This document shows, one piece after another, positions 44,444 through 53,406 of a stretch of 64,000 nucleotides of DNA. The notes under the pieces are model-generated. The model saw only the letters and a program-made list of their open reading frames with translations. It was not told the origin of the DNA and searched no databases. The DNA is from Desulfocapsa sp050291935 (GTDB lineage: Bacteria; Desulfobacterota; Desulfobulbia; Desulfobulbales; Desulfocapsaceae), in contig JBNKKR010000004.1 of NCBI GenBank assembly GCA_050291935.1, positions 62,001-126,000 of the forward strand. The letters run 5' to 3'. The translations under genes and the position numbers were made by a program. Each line of letters opens with the position of its first letter. Within the stretch, counting starts at the first letter, position 1.

Positions 44444-45534
44444 TGGCAAAGCAAATTCGATTTATGTTTACAGGCGGTGGTACAGGTGGACATTTGTTTC
44501 CGGCCATCGCAGCGGCTGAGGCTCTTTGTAAACGAATGCCTGGGAGTAAGGTACTTTTTGTCGGAACTAAAAGGAAAATGGACCAACAAAGCTTGGAACA
44601 GTATGGCTTTGCAGTGCAATCAATTCACTCACAAGGGTTAAAAGGAAAGGATGTGACAGCACTTTTGCAGGGAGTGTTACTGTTACCCATTTCCATTATT
44701 GAAGCGTTGCAAATCATTATTCGTTTTAAGCCGGATCTGGTTTTTGGTGTTGGTGGCTATGTGACTGGCCCTGTAATTTTAGCTGCCAGGATGCTGGGTA
44801 AAACGACACTTATCCATGAACAGAATTCGATCCCAGGTCTTGCCAATAAAAAACTTGGCAGGTTAGCCACGAGGGTTTGCTTGTCCATGCCTGGAAGTGA
44901 GTCCTTTTTTCCCAGGGAAAAGAGTGTACTTACCGGCAATCCGGTTCGCCAGGCCATTCTTGAATTGAGCGAGAAACAAATAATCGAAAAGAGTGGTGGC
45001 AAAAAGACCCTTTTGGTACTTGGCGGAAGTCTTGGCGCCCATCGGGTGAATCAATTGGTGGTTGAGGCCTTTTCTCATCTGGATCCTGGTAGTGTAAAGG
45101 TGATACATCAGACAGGGCCAAGGGATGTGGAATTTGTAAAACTTGCCTATACAAAGCTTAATGTTGAAGCCACTGTTCAACCCTTTTTTAGGGATATGGC
45201 TACAATTTATGAACAGGCGGATTTTCTTGTTTCAAGGGCGGGGGCGACTACACTTGCAGAACTTGCTGTACTAGGCAAACCTGCCATTTTAATTCCTTAC
45301 CCTTACGCAGCAGATAACCACCAGGAAAAAAATGCTGCCTTTTATGTGCAGAGAGGCGGAGCCCTTCTCCTTATTGAAAGGAAGCTTACGGGAGAAAAGC
45401 TAGGGGAACAGCTTACAACGCATCTTTTTGATCCAACGCTGCTTGAGCATATGGGAAAGGCTATGAAATCTTGCGCATTTCCAGATGCCACAGAGAAAAT
45501 AGTTGATGAATGCATAGCGTGTCTGATTCGCTAA
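44443..45534 (+). CDS. murG: Undecaprenyldiphospho-muramoylpentapeptide beta-N-acetylglucosaminyltransferase MurG
   Basis: A 363-residue GT28 glycosyltransferase at the cytoplasmic membrane face. The N-terminal FTGGGTGGHLFPAIAAAEAL loop, VGGYVTGPVILAARMLGKTTLIHEQN near residue 104 and, in the donor domain, VLGGSLGAHRVNQLV near 192 and SRAGATTLAELAVLGKPAILIPYP near 262 are all present. It converts lipid I to lipid II using UDP-GlcNAc. Start is TGATG-coupled to murD. Confidence 0.97.
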   Translation: MAKQIRFMFTGGGTGGHLFPAIAAAEALCKRMPGSKVLFVGTKRKMDQQSLEQYGFAVQSIHSQGLKGKDVTALLQGVLLLPISIIEALQIIIRFKPDLVFGVGGYVTGPVILAARMLGKTTLIHEQNSIPGLANKKLGRLATRVCLSMPGSESFFPREKSVLTGNPVRQAILELSEKQIIEKSGGKKTLLVLGGSLGAHRVNQLVVEAFSHLDPGSVKVIHQTGPRDVEFVKLAYTKLNVEATVQPFFRDMATIYEQADFLVSRAGATTLAELAVLGKPAILIPYPYAADNHQEKNAAFYVQRGGALLLIERKLTGEKLGEQLTTHLFDPTLLEHMGKAMKSCAFPDATEKIVDECIACLIR

Positions 45535-45562
45535 GGATAATGCAAGTAACAAACTGAAAATA

Positions 45563-46942
45563 ATGTATAACAAATCAAAAAAAATACATTTTGTTGGCAT
45601 CGGTGGCATCGGAATGAGCGGTATTGCCGAACTGCTGTTAAACCTTGGTTATGGAGTATCCGGTTCAGATCTTCATGACTCTGCCACAACCCGAAAACTT
45701 GAGTCCCTTGGTGCAAGCATTAGCAAAGGGCACAGAGGAGAACTTGTTTCTGGGGCTGATGTGGTGGTTACTTCTTCAGCAATTAGAAAAGATAACCCGG
45801 AGGTTCTTGCGGCAACGGAGGCGGCAATACCTGTTATTCAACGGGCTGAGATGTTGGCGGAACTCATGCGTCTTGCCAAATTTGGCATTGCCATTGCGGG
45901 GAGTCACGGTAAAACCTCAACCAGTTCAATGGTGAGTTGGATGATGGCGGAGGCGGGTCTTGATCCAACCATTGTTGTTGGAGGAAAAGTGGACAGTCTT
46001 GGTGGAAATGCCAAGCTTGGAACTGGAGATTTTTTGGTTGCCGAGGCAGATGAGAGTGATGGCTCATTTTTAAAGCTCTCCCCTGTGCTTGATGTGGTTA
46101 CCAATATCGATCTTGAGCATATGGATCATTATGATGATATTGAACATATTAAAGAAACTTTTCTGGAATTTATCGATCGTATCCCCTTTTATGGTGCGGT
46201 TATTCTCTGTTTAGATGATCCAAATATCGCCGCAATTTTACCACAGATACATAAAAGAAAAATTACGTATGGCTTTACCTCTCAGGCGGATCTTTTTGCA
46301 GAAAATATAGAAACGAGCAAAGGTCGGGTCTCGTTTAGGGTCAAACGAGGCGATGAAGTATTGGGAACCATCGACTTATCGCTTCCCGGAAAGCATAACG
46401 TATATAATGCACTGGCTACTATCTGTGTCGGTTTGGAGGTGGAAATCCCCTTTGCTGTTATTCAAAGCGCCCTGCAAAGTTTTCAGGGCGTGCAACGTCG
46501 GATGCAGCAAAAGGGTGGTGGGCGTGGCATTGTGGTCCTTGATGATTATGGACACCATCCAACGGAGATACGGGCGACCCTTTCAGCGATAAAAGAAGGG
46601 TGGCCGGAGAAACGCTTGGTGGTACTTTTTCAGCCCCATCGTTTTTCAAGGACTTTGGCATTGCTTGACGAGTTCAGGACCTGTTTTCATCAGGCGGATT
46701 ATCTTGTGATAACAGAAATATATGCGGCAAGTGAGAAGCCGGTTGCAGAGATTAGTGGGGAAATTTTACTTGAGGAAGTGAAGAAGCATGGACAGCGTTT
46801 TGCTCGTTTTGTTCCAGATCTAAAGGATATTGCCCCGTCTATTCTACCAGATCTTCGAGAAGGGGATCTGGTACTTACTTTGGGTGCTGGCAATATTGTT
46901 CAGGTTGGAGAAGAACTTGTTGAACGTTTAGAAGAGAGATGA
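45563..46942 (+). CDS. murC: UDP-N-acetylmuramate:L-alanine ligase MurC
   Basis: A 459-residue Mur ligase. The N-terminal Rossmann motif FVGIGGIGMSGIAELLL is near residue 10, the ATP loop AIAGSHGKTSTSSMVSWMM near 111, TNIDLEHMDHYDD near 185 and VLDDYGHHPTEIRATL near 326. It catalyses addition of the first peptide-stem residue, L-alanine, to UDP-MurNAc. It overlaps murB by four bases. Confidence 0.97.
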   Translation: MYNKSKKIHFVGIGGIGMSGIAELLLNLGYGVSGSDLHDSATTRKLESLGASISKGHRGELVSGADVVVTSSAIRKDNPEVLAATEAAIPVIQRAEMLAELMRLAKFGIAIAGSHGKTSTSSMVSWMMAEAGLDPTIVVGGKVDSLGGNAKLGTGDFLVAEADESDGSFLKLSPVLDVVTNIDLEHMDHYDDIEHIKETFLEFIDRIPFYGAVILCLDDPNIAAILPQIHKRKITYGFTSQADLFAENIETSKGRVSFRVKRGDEVLGTIDLSLPGKHNVYNALATICVGLEVEIPFAVIQSALQSFQGVQRRMQQKGGGRGIVVLDDYGHHPTEIRATLSAIKEGWPEKRLVVLFQPHRFSRTLALLDEFRTCFHQADYLVITEIYAASEKPVAEISGEILLEEVKKHGQRFARFVPDLKDIAPSILPDLREGDLVLTLGAGNIVQVGEELVERLEER

Positions 46943-47871
46943 TTACGCAACAAATACGAAGGGAGCTTTCAAGTTGTTGTCAGCAGCAGATACAGTGGAA
47001 TCAACCACTGGCTCCATTTACTTCCTTTGGAATAGGCGGTCCTGCAGATGCGGTGGTAGTTGTGGAAAGTGTAGCAGAACTTGTCTTGATTGTAGAATGT
47101 TGCAGACAAAATGGGCTGTCGTATTGCTGTATTGGAAAAGGAAGCAATATTGTAGTGGCTGATGCGGGCTACGCTGGAGTGATACTATTGCTTGGAAAAG
47201 CACTTTCCACAATAGAAGCTTTACAGAAGCCGGATCAAAAAGGAGTGTATGTACGGGTTGGTGCAGGATGTTCACTGGCAAGACTTGTGAGCTGGTGTTC
47301 TAAGAATTCTTATTCAGGATTAGAATTTGCCAGTGGTATTCCCGGCTCTGTTGGAGGGGGAGTTGTTATGAACGCTGGAGCCTGGGGAGGTGAGATGCTT
47401 GATGTGCTTGTTGCCATTGAGAGCTACGCCCCAAGTAGTGGAGAAGAACGGTTTGCATGTACCCATACGGATTTTACCTACCGGAGGTGGTTACATCTGG
47501 AAAACAGCTTTGGTGAGAAGCGCTTGGTGATTGCAGCGGAATTTTTACTTACACCAGGTAAACGGGAAGAGATAGAAAATAGATGCTCCGCCAATCAACA
47601 AAGGAGAAAGGGAAAGCAGCCTAAAGGGCAGCGAAGTGCCGGATCGTTCTTTAAAAACCCACCAGGAGCTGCAGCAGGACAGCTGATAGAGGCAGCCGGT
47701 TTAAAAGGCAGCCGATGTGGAGGTGCCATGGTGTCACCGGTACATGCAAATTTTTTGGTAAACACGGGGAGTGCAACGGCAGCTGATGTAAAGGAATTGA
47801 TGCAACGAGTAGTTGCAAAGGTACAGGAACGAAGTGGAATAATGTTGGAAGCAGAAGTCCAATTTTTATAA
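46939..47871 (+). CDS. murB: UDP-N-acetylenolpyruvoylglucosamine reductase MurB
   Basis: A 310-residue FAD enzyme. TSFGIGGPADAVVVVESVAEL near residue 31 and GKGSNIVVADAGYAGVIL near 67 form the FAD-binding half; SGIPGSVGGGVVMNAGAWGGEM near 132 and RSAGSFFKNPPGAAAGQLIEAAG near 233 (catalytic serine in GSFFKNP) complete the active site. It reduces the enolpyruvyl group to give UDP-MurNAc with NADPH. The gene follows murC with an ATGA overlap. No ddl gene follows it. Confidence 0.96.
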   Translation: MITQQIRRELSSCCQQQIQWNQPLAPFTSFGIGGPADAVVVVESVAELVLIVECCRQNGLSYCCIGKGSNIVVADAGYAGVILLLGKALSTIEALQKPDQKGVYVRVGAGCSLARLVSWCSKNSYSGLEFASGIPGSVGGGVVMNAGAWGGEMLDVLVAIESYAPSSGEERFACTHTDFTYRRWLHLENSFGEKRLVIAAEFLLTPGKREEIENRCSANQQRRKGKQPKGQRSAGSFFKNPPGAAAGQLIEAAGLKGSRCGGAMVSPVHANFLVNTGSATAADVKELMQRVVAKVQERSGIMLEAEVQFL

Positions 47872-47891
47872 TCCTCTATCAACCATTTGCA

Positions 47892-48875
47892 ATGCTAACG
47901 AAGACGCTCACGGCTTTGTTTGGAAAAAAGAGACATAAAAAATCGTTGGGCTCATTGTTCTCAGAATCTGTTCGTAAGTCGGGATACAGAGCTGCCCATG
48001 CCAAAAGAGTTGGTGAACGTGGGGAGCGTGGAACGTATGCATTGTTGTTGCGATGGATCAGAGCGCGAGTAAAGAGTGCTTTTGCAAAAAAGCTATGGAG
48101 CAATTTGATTGCTCCAGTTAGGGGGCTGGCACTGTTGCTTGTCTTGTTATTTGTTGGCTATCAACTGGCTTCTGGTCCTTTACATTCGCTGTTTGCAGAT
48201 CTTAATTATTTTCGAATTAATGATATTGAGATCAGCGGTTGCAGGAATGTGGCAGAAGAAGAATTGAAAAAGTTTGCAGCTCTTTCCTATGAGATGAATA
48301 TGCTGAACCTTGAGCCAAAGGATATAGAAAAACGAATAGTTCAACATCCATGGATAAAGAGTGCTAAGGTGAGAAGAATTTGGCCAGACACCCTTGGGGT
48401 TTTGGTTGAAGAATATCGTCCCCAGGCTGTCTTTGTTAGGGAAGATGGGGAAACAATACACTATCTTAACAATAAGGGAGTGGCATTTGCGAAAGTACTT
48501 CCGGGAAAGGAGATGGATTTTCCGATAATCAGCGGTATCGGAGAGTCGGTGGCTGACAGTGAAAAAAAGGAAATGCTAAAAGAGGCAAATCACTTTTTAC
48601 GGCTGGCCGAAAGAAATAATCCGAATCTTCCTGCCCAGAACGTTTCGGAACTCCATTTTACGACCAAAGGAGAATTGGTCCTGTACTTGGTGGAACACCC
48701 CTTTCCCATCTATTTTGGTAAGGGAGAGGTTAGCCGTAAGTTTGATGAGTTACTTCAGGTTCTTGGCTATCTATACCGGCGTCATAAGGGGAAAACAACC
48801 ATTGATGATATTGCCTATATTCGCATGGACTACCAGTTGAAAAAGGTATTAGTTGCAAAAAAACAGGAAGAATAG
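47892..48875 (+). CDS. ftsQ: Cell division protein FtsQ
   Basis: A 327-residue bitopic protein: a long basic cytoplasmic N-terminus (about 75 residues), one membrane span (LALLLVLLFVGYQLA near residue 80), a POTRA domain (FRINDIEISGCRNVAEEELKKFA near 105) and the FtsQ beta domain (HPWIKSAKVRRIWPDTLGVLVEEYRPQAVF near 150). FtsQ joins FtsL and FtsB in recruiting and regulating the septal wall synthase. Its place before ftsA and ftsZ is canonical. The cytoplasmic tail is longer than in E. coli. Confidence 0.93.
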   Translation: MLTKTLTALFGKKRHKKSLGSLFSESVRKSGYRAAHAKRVGERGERGTYALLLRWIRARVKSAFAKKLWSNLIAPVRGLALLLVLLFVGYQLASGPLHSLFADLNYFRINDIEISGCRNVAEEELKKFAALSYEMNMLNLEPKDIEKRIVQHPWIKSAKVRRIWPDTLGVLVEEYRPQAVFVREDGETIHYLNNKGVAFAKVLPGKEMDFPIISGIGESVADSEKKEMLKEANHFLRLAERNNPNLPAQNVSELHFTTKGELVLYLVEHPFPIYFGKGEVSRKFDELLQVLGYLYRRHKGKTTIDDIAYIRMDYQLKKVLVAKKQEE

Positions 48876-48936
48876 GGTGGTATTTGAATTATTTGTTTGA
48901 TTTTATTAAAAGTTTAGACATTCTTACGAGAAGAAC

Positions 48937-50199
48937 ATGGATGAAATTGTAGTCAACCCGGAGGAGAGGGACGTACGGGGAGAGGGAAGTGGGCATGAAC
49001 CTGGTGAGCTTATTGTTGGTTTAGATATTGGGACCACAAAAATATGCTGCGTGGTGGGTGAGGTTTTTGACGATGGCGTTGATATTATAGGTGTTGGGAC
49101 CGCTCCTTCCATTGGATTGCGAAAGGGGGTGGTGGTCAATATTGAATCCACAGTTAAATCCATTCGTCAGGCAGTGTCGCAGGCTGAAGATTCTGCGGGT
49201 TGTGAGTTACATGATGTGTATGTGGGTATTGCCGGAAATCATATTAAGGGTTTTAACAGCCCTGGTATTTTGGCCATTAATGGTCGTGAAATAAAACAGT
49301 CCGATGTTGATGATGTGATCGCGGCGGCGCGCACGGTAAAAATTTCTGAAAATCAACAGATTATTCATGTGTTGCCCCAGGAATATATGGTGGATGATCG
49401 CACCGGTATTCAGAATCCACTTGGGATGACGGGGGTACGGCTTGTTACCAATGTTCATATTGTGACTGCCGATATGGCAGCTGTGCATAACTTGTATACC
49501 TGTTGTCAGAAAGCGGGGCTTGAAGTGGCTGATATGGTCCTTGAGTCCATTGCGTCTGCCCATGCGACCTTGCGCCCCGATGAGATGGAGCTTGGGGTGG
49601 TTTTGCTCGATATCGGCGGAGGAACAACGGATCTTGCTGTTTTTTGTGACGGTACCATACGGCATACGGCGGAAATTGGCCTCGGGGGACATAATTTAAC
49701 CAACGACCTGTCCGTCGGACTCAGGACACCTTTGCAGGATGCCGAACGATTAAAGGAAGATTTTGGTTGTGCAATTTCTTCCCTTATCAAACCAAACCAT
49801 GTGGTGGATGTACCCACTGCCGGAAACCGGGAGGCGAGGAAGGTGACGCAGAAGGTTCTGGTTGATATTTTACAGGCCAGGATAGTGGAAATTTTGGAAA
49901 TGGTGAATCAGGATTTGATTAGTTGTGGGCTTAAAAACAAAATCAATGGAGGGATAGTGCTTACCGGAGGAACGGCCTTACTCGCAAATCTTGTTGATCT
50001 TGCTGAACAGATATTTGATTTACCCGTTCGTATTGGGTACCCCTCCCAGATTGGTGGAAAGGTGCAGCAGGTGAATACTCCAAGGTGCACCACGGGGGTG
50101 GGGCTTGTTATGTATGGTAGGCAGCATCAGGATGATCACCGATATAGTGACAGCAGTATGGTAGGAAGAATGAAAGATTGGCTGCGCAAAATCATGTAG
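48937..50199 (+). CDS. ftsA: Cell division protein FtsA
   Basis: A 420-residue actin-fold ATPase. Phosphate loop 1 GLDIGTTKICCVVGEV is near residue 28, the FtsA-specific 1C subdomain near residues 95-180, phosphate loop 2 VLLDIGGGTTDLAVFCDG near 224 and the adenosine motif GGIVLTGGTALLANLVDLA near 339. The C-terminal end (GRMKDWLRKIM) is the amphipathic membrane-targeting helix. It tethers FtsZ filaments to the membrane. A 61-base gap separates it from ftsQ. Confidence 0.97.
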   Translation: MDEIVVNPEERDVRGEGSGHEPGELIVGLDIGTTKICCVVGEVFDDGVDIIGVGTAPSIGLRKGVVVNIESTVKSIRQAVSQAEDSAGCELHDVYVGIAGNHIKGFNSPGILAINGREIKQSDVDDVIAAARTVKISENQQIIHVLPQEYMVDDRTGIQNPLGMTGVRLVTNVHIVTADMAAVHNLYTCCQKAGLEVADMVLESIASAHATLRPDEMELGVVLLDIGGGTTDLAVFCDGTIRHTAEIGLGGHNLTNDLSVGLRTPLQDAERLKEDFGCAISSLIKPNHVVDVPTAGNREARKVTQKVLVDILQARIVEILEMVNQDLISCGLKNKINGGIVLTGGTALLANLVDLAEQIFDLPVRIGYPSQIGGKVQQVNTPRCTTGVGLVMYGRQHQDDHRYSDSSMVGRMKDWLRKIM

Positions 50200-50345
50200 G
50201 TGGAGGGAAGTGAGAAACGTGTTTTTATGATCTTTAGAATTGGAAAAATTCGTTTTTTTGGAAAAAGTTGTTTCGTTGGTATATTGTAAGTGCTATGATT
50301 TATGATCCAAATTTTGCAATCTAAATAAACAACGAGGTTGTTGTT

Positions 50346-51614
50346 ATGGGTGATGCAGATTTCGTGAAAATGGGAGAAGATATGCCGTTTAGAATGGCTG
50401 AAACAGATGGTGTTGCGATAGTTAAGGTAATTGGTGTCGGTGGCGGTGGTGGGAATGCCATTAACACCATGGTGGACAATCGATTGCAGGGTGTTGAGTT
50501 TATAAGCGCCAATACCGATAAACAGGCCCTTAATAATTCTCGTGCCGATGTGTGTCTGCAAATTGGGCCAAGTATTACCAAAGGTCTTGGCGCCGGTGCT
50601 GACCCGGAAACCGGTGAGCAGGCGGCCCTTGAATCTGTGGATGCTATCACAGATAGCCTGAAAGGCTCCGATATGGTCTTTGTCGCAGCAGGCCTTGGTG
50701 GTGGTACAGGAACTGGAGCTGCTCCAGTTGTTGCTAAAGCATCAAAAGAGATGGGAGCCTTAACCGTTGCTGTTGTCACCAAGCCTTTTCATTTTGAGGG
50801 TAAGTTTCGGATGCGAAATGCCGAAAAGGGTTGGCAGGAACTTCGTAAATATGCGGATACCATAATTACTGTTCCAAATGACCGGCTGTTGACTTTGATG
50901 CAGAAGAATTCGAAGCTCTCTGACATGCTCACCATGGCGGATCAGGTTCTTTTGCAGGCCGTAAAAGGTATCACCGATTTAATTAACGTCCCAGGTCTAA
51001 TGAATGCTGATTTTGCTGATCTTCGCACCGTTATGCGGGAGGTGGGACCTGCAATTATGGGAGCCGGGTCGGCTGTTGGTGAGAATAGGGCAACGGAAGC
51101 GGCAAACCGGGCCATTGACAATCAACTCCTTGAGGATGTTGGGATTGATGGCGCAAGGGGGTTGTTGATTAATATTTCTGCATCCGAAGAAAGCTTTACC
51201 ATGGCCGAGTTTATGGAGGCTTCTGCCCTTATCCAAGATAAAGTTGATGAAGAGGCAAAGGTTGTCATTGGTGCACTATATGACGACGCCCTTGGCGATG
51301 AGTTGCATGTTACAGTTATAGCGACTGGTGTTGGTGAGTCGGTGCCTGAGAGGAAAAAGATTCAGGTGAACGTTCCTCCGCAGTCTCAATCTGCCCCTGT
51401 TGATGAAGCCCCAGCTGAGCGTCGCCCAACAAATACCACCCAGGCGCCTCCCAATCGGAGTGTTGAACCTTCTCTCTTTCAGTCTTCAAATTTTAATGGT
51501 TTTGATAACTTAGGTATTTCAGGTGGTGGTGATGGATCCGCCAGGAAGGTGGATAAACCCTGGAATGAAGAGTATATGGAGACACCAACCTATTTGAGGA
51601 AGAAGGCAAACTGA
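50346..51614 (+). CDS. ftsZ: Cell division protein FtsZ
   Basis: A 422-residue tubulin-like GTPase. The N-terminal VIGVGGGGGNAINTMV and the tubulin signature GLGGGTGTGAAPVVA near residue 118 form the GTP site; the T7 loop region includes GLMNADFADLRTVM near 220. A ~70-residue variable linker ends in ETPTYLRKKAN, the conserved tail that binds FtsA. The 146-base gap before it is the largest within the ftsQ-ftsZ region and may hold an additional promoter. The ribosome-binding site CGAGG lies before the ATG. Confidence 0.98.
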   Translation: MGDADFVKMGEDMPFRMAETDGVAIVKVIGVGGGGGNAINTMVDNRLQGVEFISANTDKQALNNSRADVCLQIGPSITKGLGAGADPETGEQAALESVDAITDSLKGSDMVFVAAGLGGGTGTGAAPVVAKASKEMGALTVAVVTKPFHFEGKFRMRNAEKGWQELRKYADTIITVPNDRLLTLMQKNSKLSDMLTMADQVLLQAVKGITDLINVPGLMNADFADLRTVMREVGPAIMGAGSAVGENRATEAANRAIDNQLLEDVGIDGARGLLINISASEESFTMAEFMEASALIQDKVDEEAKVVIGALYDDALGDELHVTVIATGVGESVPERKKIQVNVPPQSQSAPVDEAPAERRPTNTTQAPPNRSVEPSLFQSSNFNGFDNLGISGGGDGSARKVDKPWNEEYMETPTYLRKKAN

Positions 51615-51618
51615 TTCC

Positions 51619-53406
51619 TTGGTTCTTGAAAATCGGAAGAGAAGGGAACCGGTAAATGCCAAGGGCCTGCTTGCGTGTGAAGAGGGGACTTGGCTAAAGA
51701 AGTGGAAGGGGCGACTTCCTGTCGCCCTGATCTACCCAAACAAGTACGCCATTGGTGTATCAAGTCTTGGCTTTCAGCTAGTCTATTCTCTTCTTAATGC
51801 ATTTGACCAGCTCGTGTGTGAGCGTTTTTTTCTTCCAGAAAGGGGCGAGAGTTTGCGTTCTTTTGAAACGGCACACCCCTTACATGATTTCCCCCTTATT
51901 TTATATTCCATAAGCTTTGAACACGATTATTTGAATTTAGTTCGTATCCTGTTAACTGGAAATGTCCCCCTGTTTGCTTCTAAGCGTGGTGATGCGTGTA
52001 TCTCAAGTGATAATCCACTGGTTATTGGCGGTGGAGTCGCAACATTTATGAACCCTGAACCCCTTGCTCCTTTTACGGATCTGTACCTTTTGGGAGAAGC
52101 GGAGGGTATAGTTGAACCACTTGTTAGTTTTCTTGACAATTTTCTTGGTAGTAAAAAACGAAATGAGCTCTTGCTTGCTGCCCAACAAGAACTTGCCGGT
52201 GCCTATGTGCCTGCATTTTATCAACCGATTTATGAGCAAGATAACGGAAAACAGTCGGGAGTAAAACATCTTGTAACGGCGCCCAAACGTATTGAAAAGG
52301 TCATCGTCAACGCTTCTGTCACGGCCGCACATTCACAGCTTTTGAGTCCAAGAGCTGAGTTTGCCCATTTGTATGTAACTGAACTTGGAAGGGGCTGCTC
52401 TCGTGGGTGTAGATTCTGTGCTGCAGGTTTTATCTATAGACCACCCCGGTTGTGGAGCGCAGAAGCCGTTATTCGGGGTTTGGAGGAGCGATCTCAGTCT
52501 GTTAAGCGAATTGGCCTTTTAGGTATGGAAATGGCCCACGAACAAGAGCTTGAGCAGATTTCTTCTTACCTTCTTGCAAGTGGTTGTTCGCTTTCATTTT
52601 CTTCATTGCGGGCAGATCGTATTTCCGGGACTTTATTGGAACTATTGTCAAAAAGTGGGCTAAAAAGTGTGGCCATTGCACCCGATGGCGCATCTGAGAG
52701 ACTGCGACGGGTAATCAATAAAAATCTCAGTGAAGAAGATATTCTTCTTGCCTCCGAACGTCTGGTGGATGCAGGAATATTTAAGCTAAAACTGTATTTG
52801 ATGGTCGGTCTGCCAGGGGAAACCAACGAGGATTTACTGGAAATGGTGGAACTTGTAAAGAAAGTGAAAGAGAAGATGTTACCGGTGGGGAAACGGCGTG
52901 GACGTCTTTGCCAAATAGTCCTTTCCATAAATACTTTTGTTCCCAAACCGTGGACACCTTTTCAATTTTATCCATTTGGGGGTGAGCTGCAAGACACAGA
53001 TACAATGGGGAGTGTCCAAAAAAGTGTGAAACTGCTTAAGAGGAAAATTGCATTTATCAAAAAGGAGCTGAAAAACGTTGCCAATGTGCATGTAAAACAT
53101 GATAATCCTGATAATGTTCTCTTTCAAGCAGTGCTGTCACGTGGTGACAGGCGTCTTGCGAAGGTGTTGGTTGATATGGCTGCTGAGAAGATATCGTGGA
53201 AACAGTCCATGCGTAGATATGGACTATCTGCAGAGCAGTTTGTTCTTGTTGCCCATTCTGCTGAAGACTATTTTCCATGGAATATAGTGGATCATGGAAT
53301 TGAGCAACACTATCTTTGGCGGGAATACAAAAAAAGTATTCAGGGAAAAACCTCTGTAGCCTGTGATACAGCGGTCTGCAAACGCTGTGGTGTATGTGGT
53401 GATTGA
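51619..53406 (+). CDS. Radical SAM protein with B12-binding-like N-terminus (TIGR03960-type)
   Basis: A 595-residue enzyme. The N-terminal ~200 residues resemble a cobalamin-binding-like fold without the classical D-x-H-x-x-G motif. The radical SAM cluster motif CSRGCRFC (C-x3-C-x2-C) lies near residue 260 in TELGRGCSRGCRFCAAGFIYRPP. The SAM barrel continues with SFSSLRADRISG and LMVGLPGETNEDLLEMV. The most likely start is TTG at 51619, five bases after ftsZ; no better start exists downstream before conserved sequence. The function of this family is not established. The C-terminus ends with a cysteine cluster (CDTAVCKRCGVCGD). Confidence 0.88.
   Translation: MVLENRKRREPVNAKGLLACEEGTWLKKWKGRLPVALIYPNKYAIGVSSLGFQLVYSLLNAFDQLVCERFFLPERGESLRSFETAHPLHDFPLILYSISFEHDYLNLVRILLTGNVPLFASKRGDACISSDNPLVIGGGVATFMNPEPLAPFTDLYLLGEAEGIVEPLVSFLDNFLGSKKRNELLLAAQQELAGAYVPAFYQPIYEQDNGKQSGVKHLVTAPKRIEKVIVNASVTAAHSQLLSPRAEFAHLYVTELGRGCSRGCRFCAAGFIYRPPRLWSAEAVIRGLEERSQSVKRIGLLGMEMAHEQELEQISSYLLASGCSLSFSSLRADRISGTLLELLSKSGLKSVAIAPDGASERLRRVINKNLSEEDILLASERLVDAGIFKLKLYLMVGLPGETNEDLLEMVELVKKVKEKMLPVGKRRGRLCQIVLSINTFVPKPWTPFQFYPFGGELQDTDTMGSVQKSVKLLKRKIAFIKKELKNVANVHVKHDNPDNVLFQAVLSRGDRRLAKVLVDMAAEKISWKQSMRRYGLSAEQFVLVAHSAEDYFPWNIVDHGIEQHYLWREYKKSIQGKTSVACDTAVCKRCGVCGD

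Noticed and set aside
50200..50345. Possible promoter directly before ftsZ (TATGAT at 50294-50299)
   Set aside because: No acceptable -35 box at 16-18 bases, so it remains only a gap that may hold a promoter.
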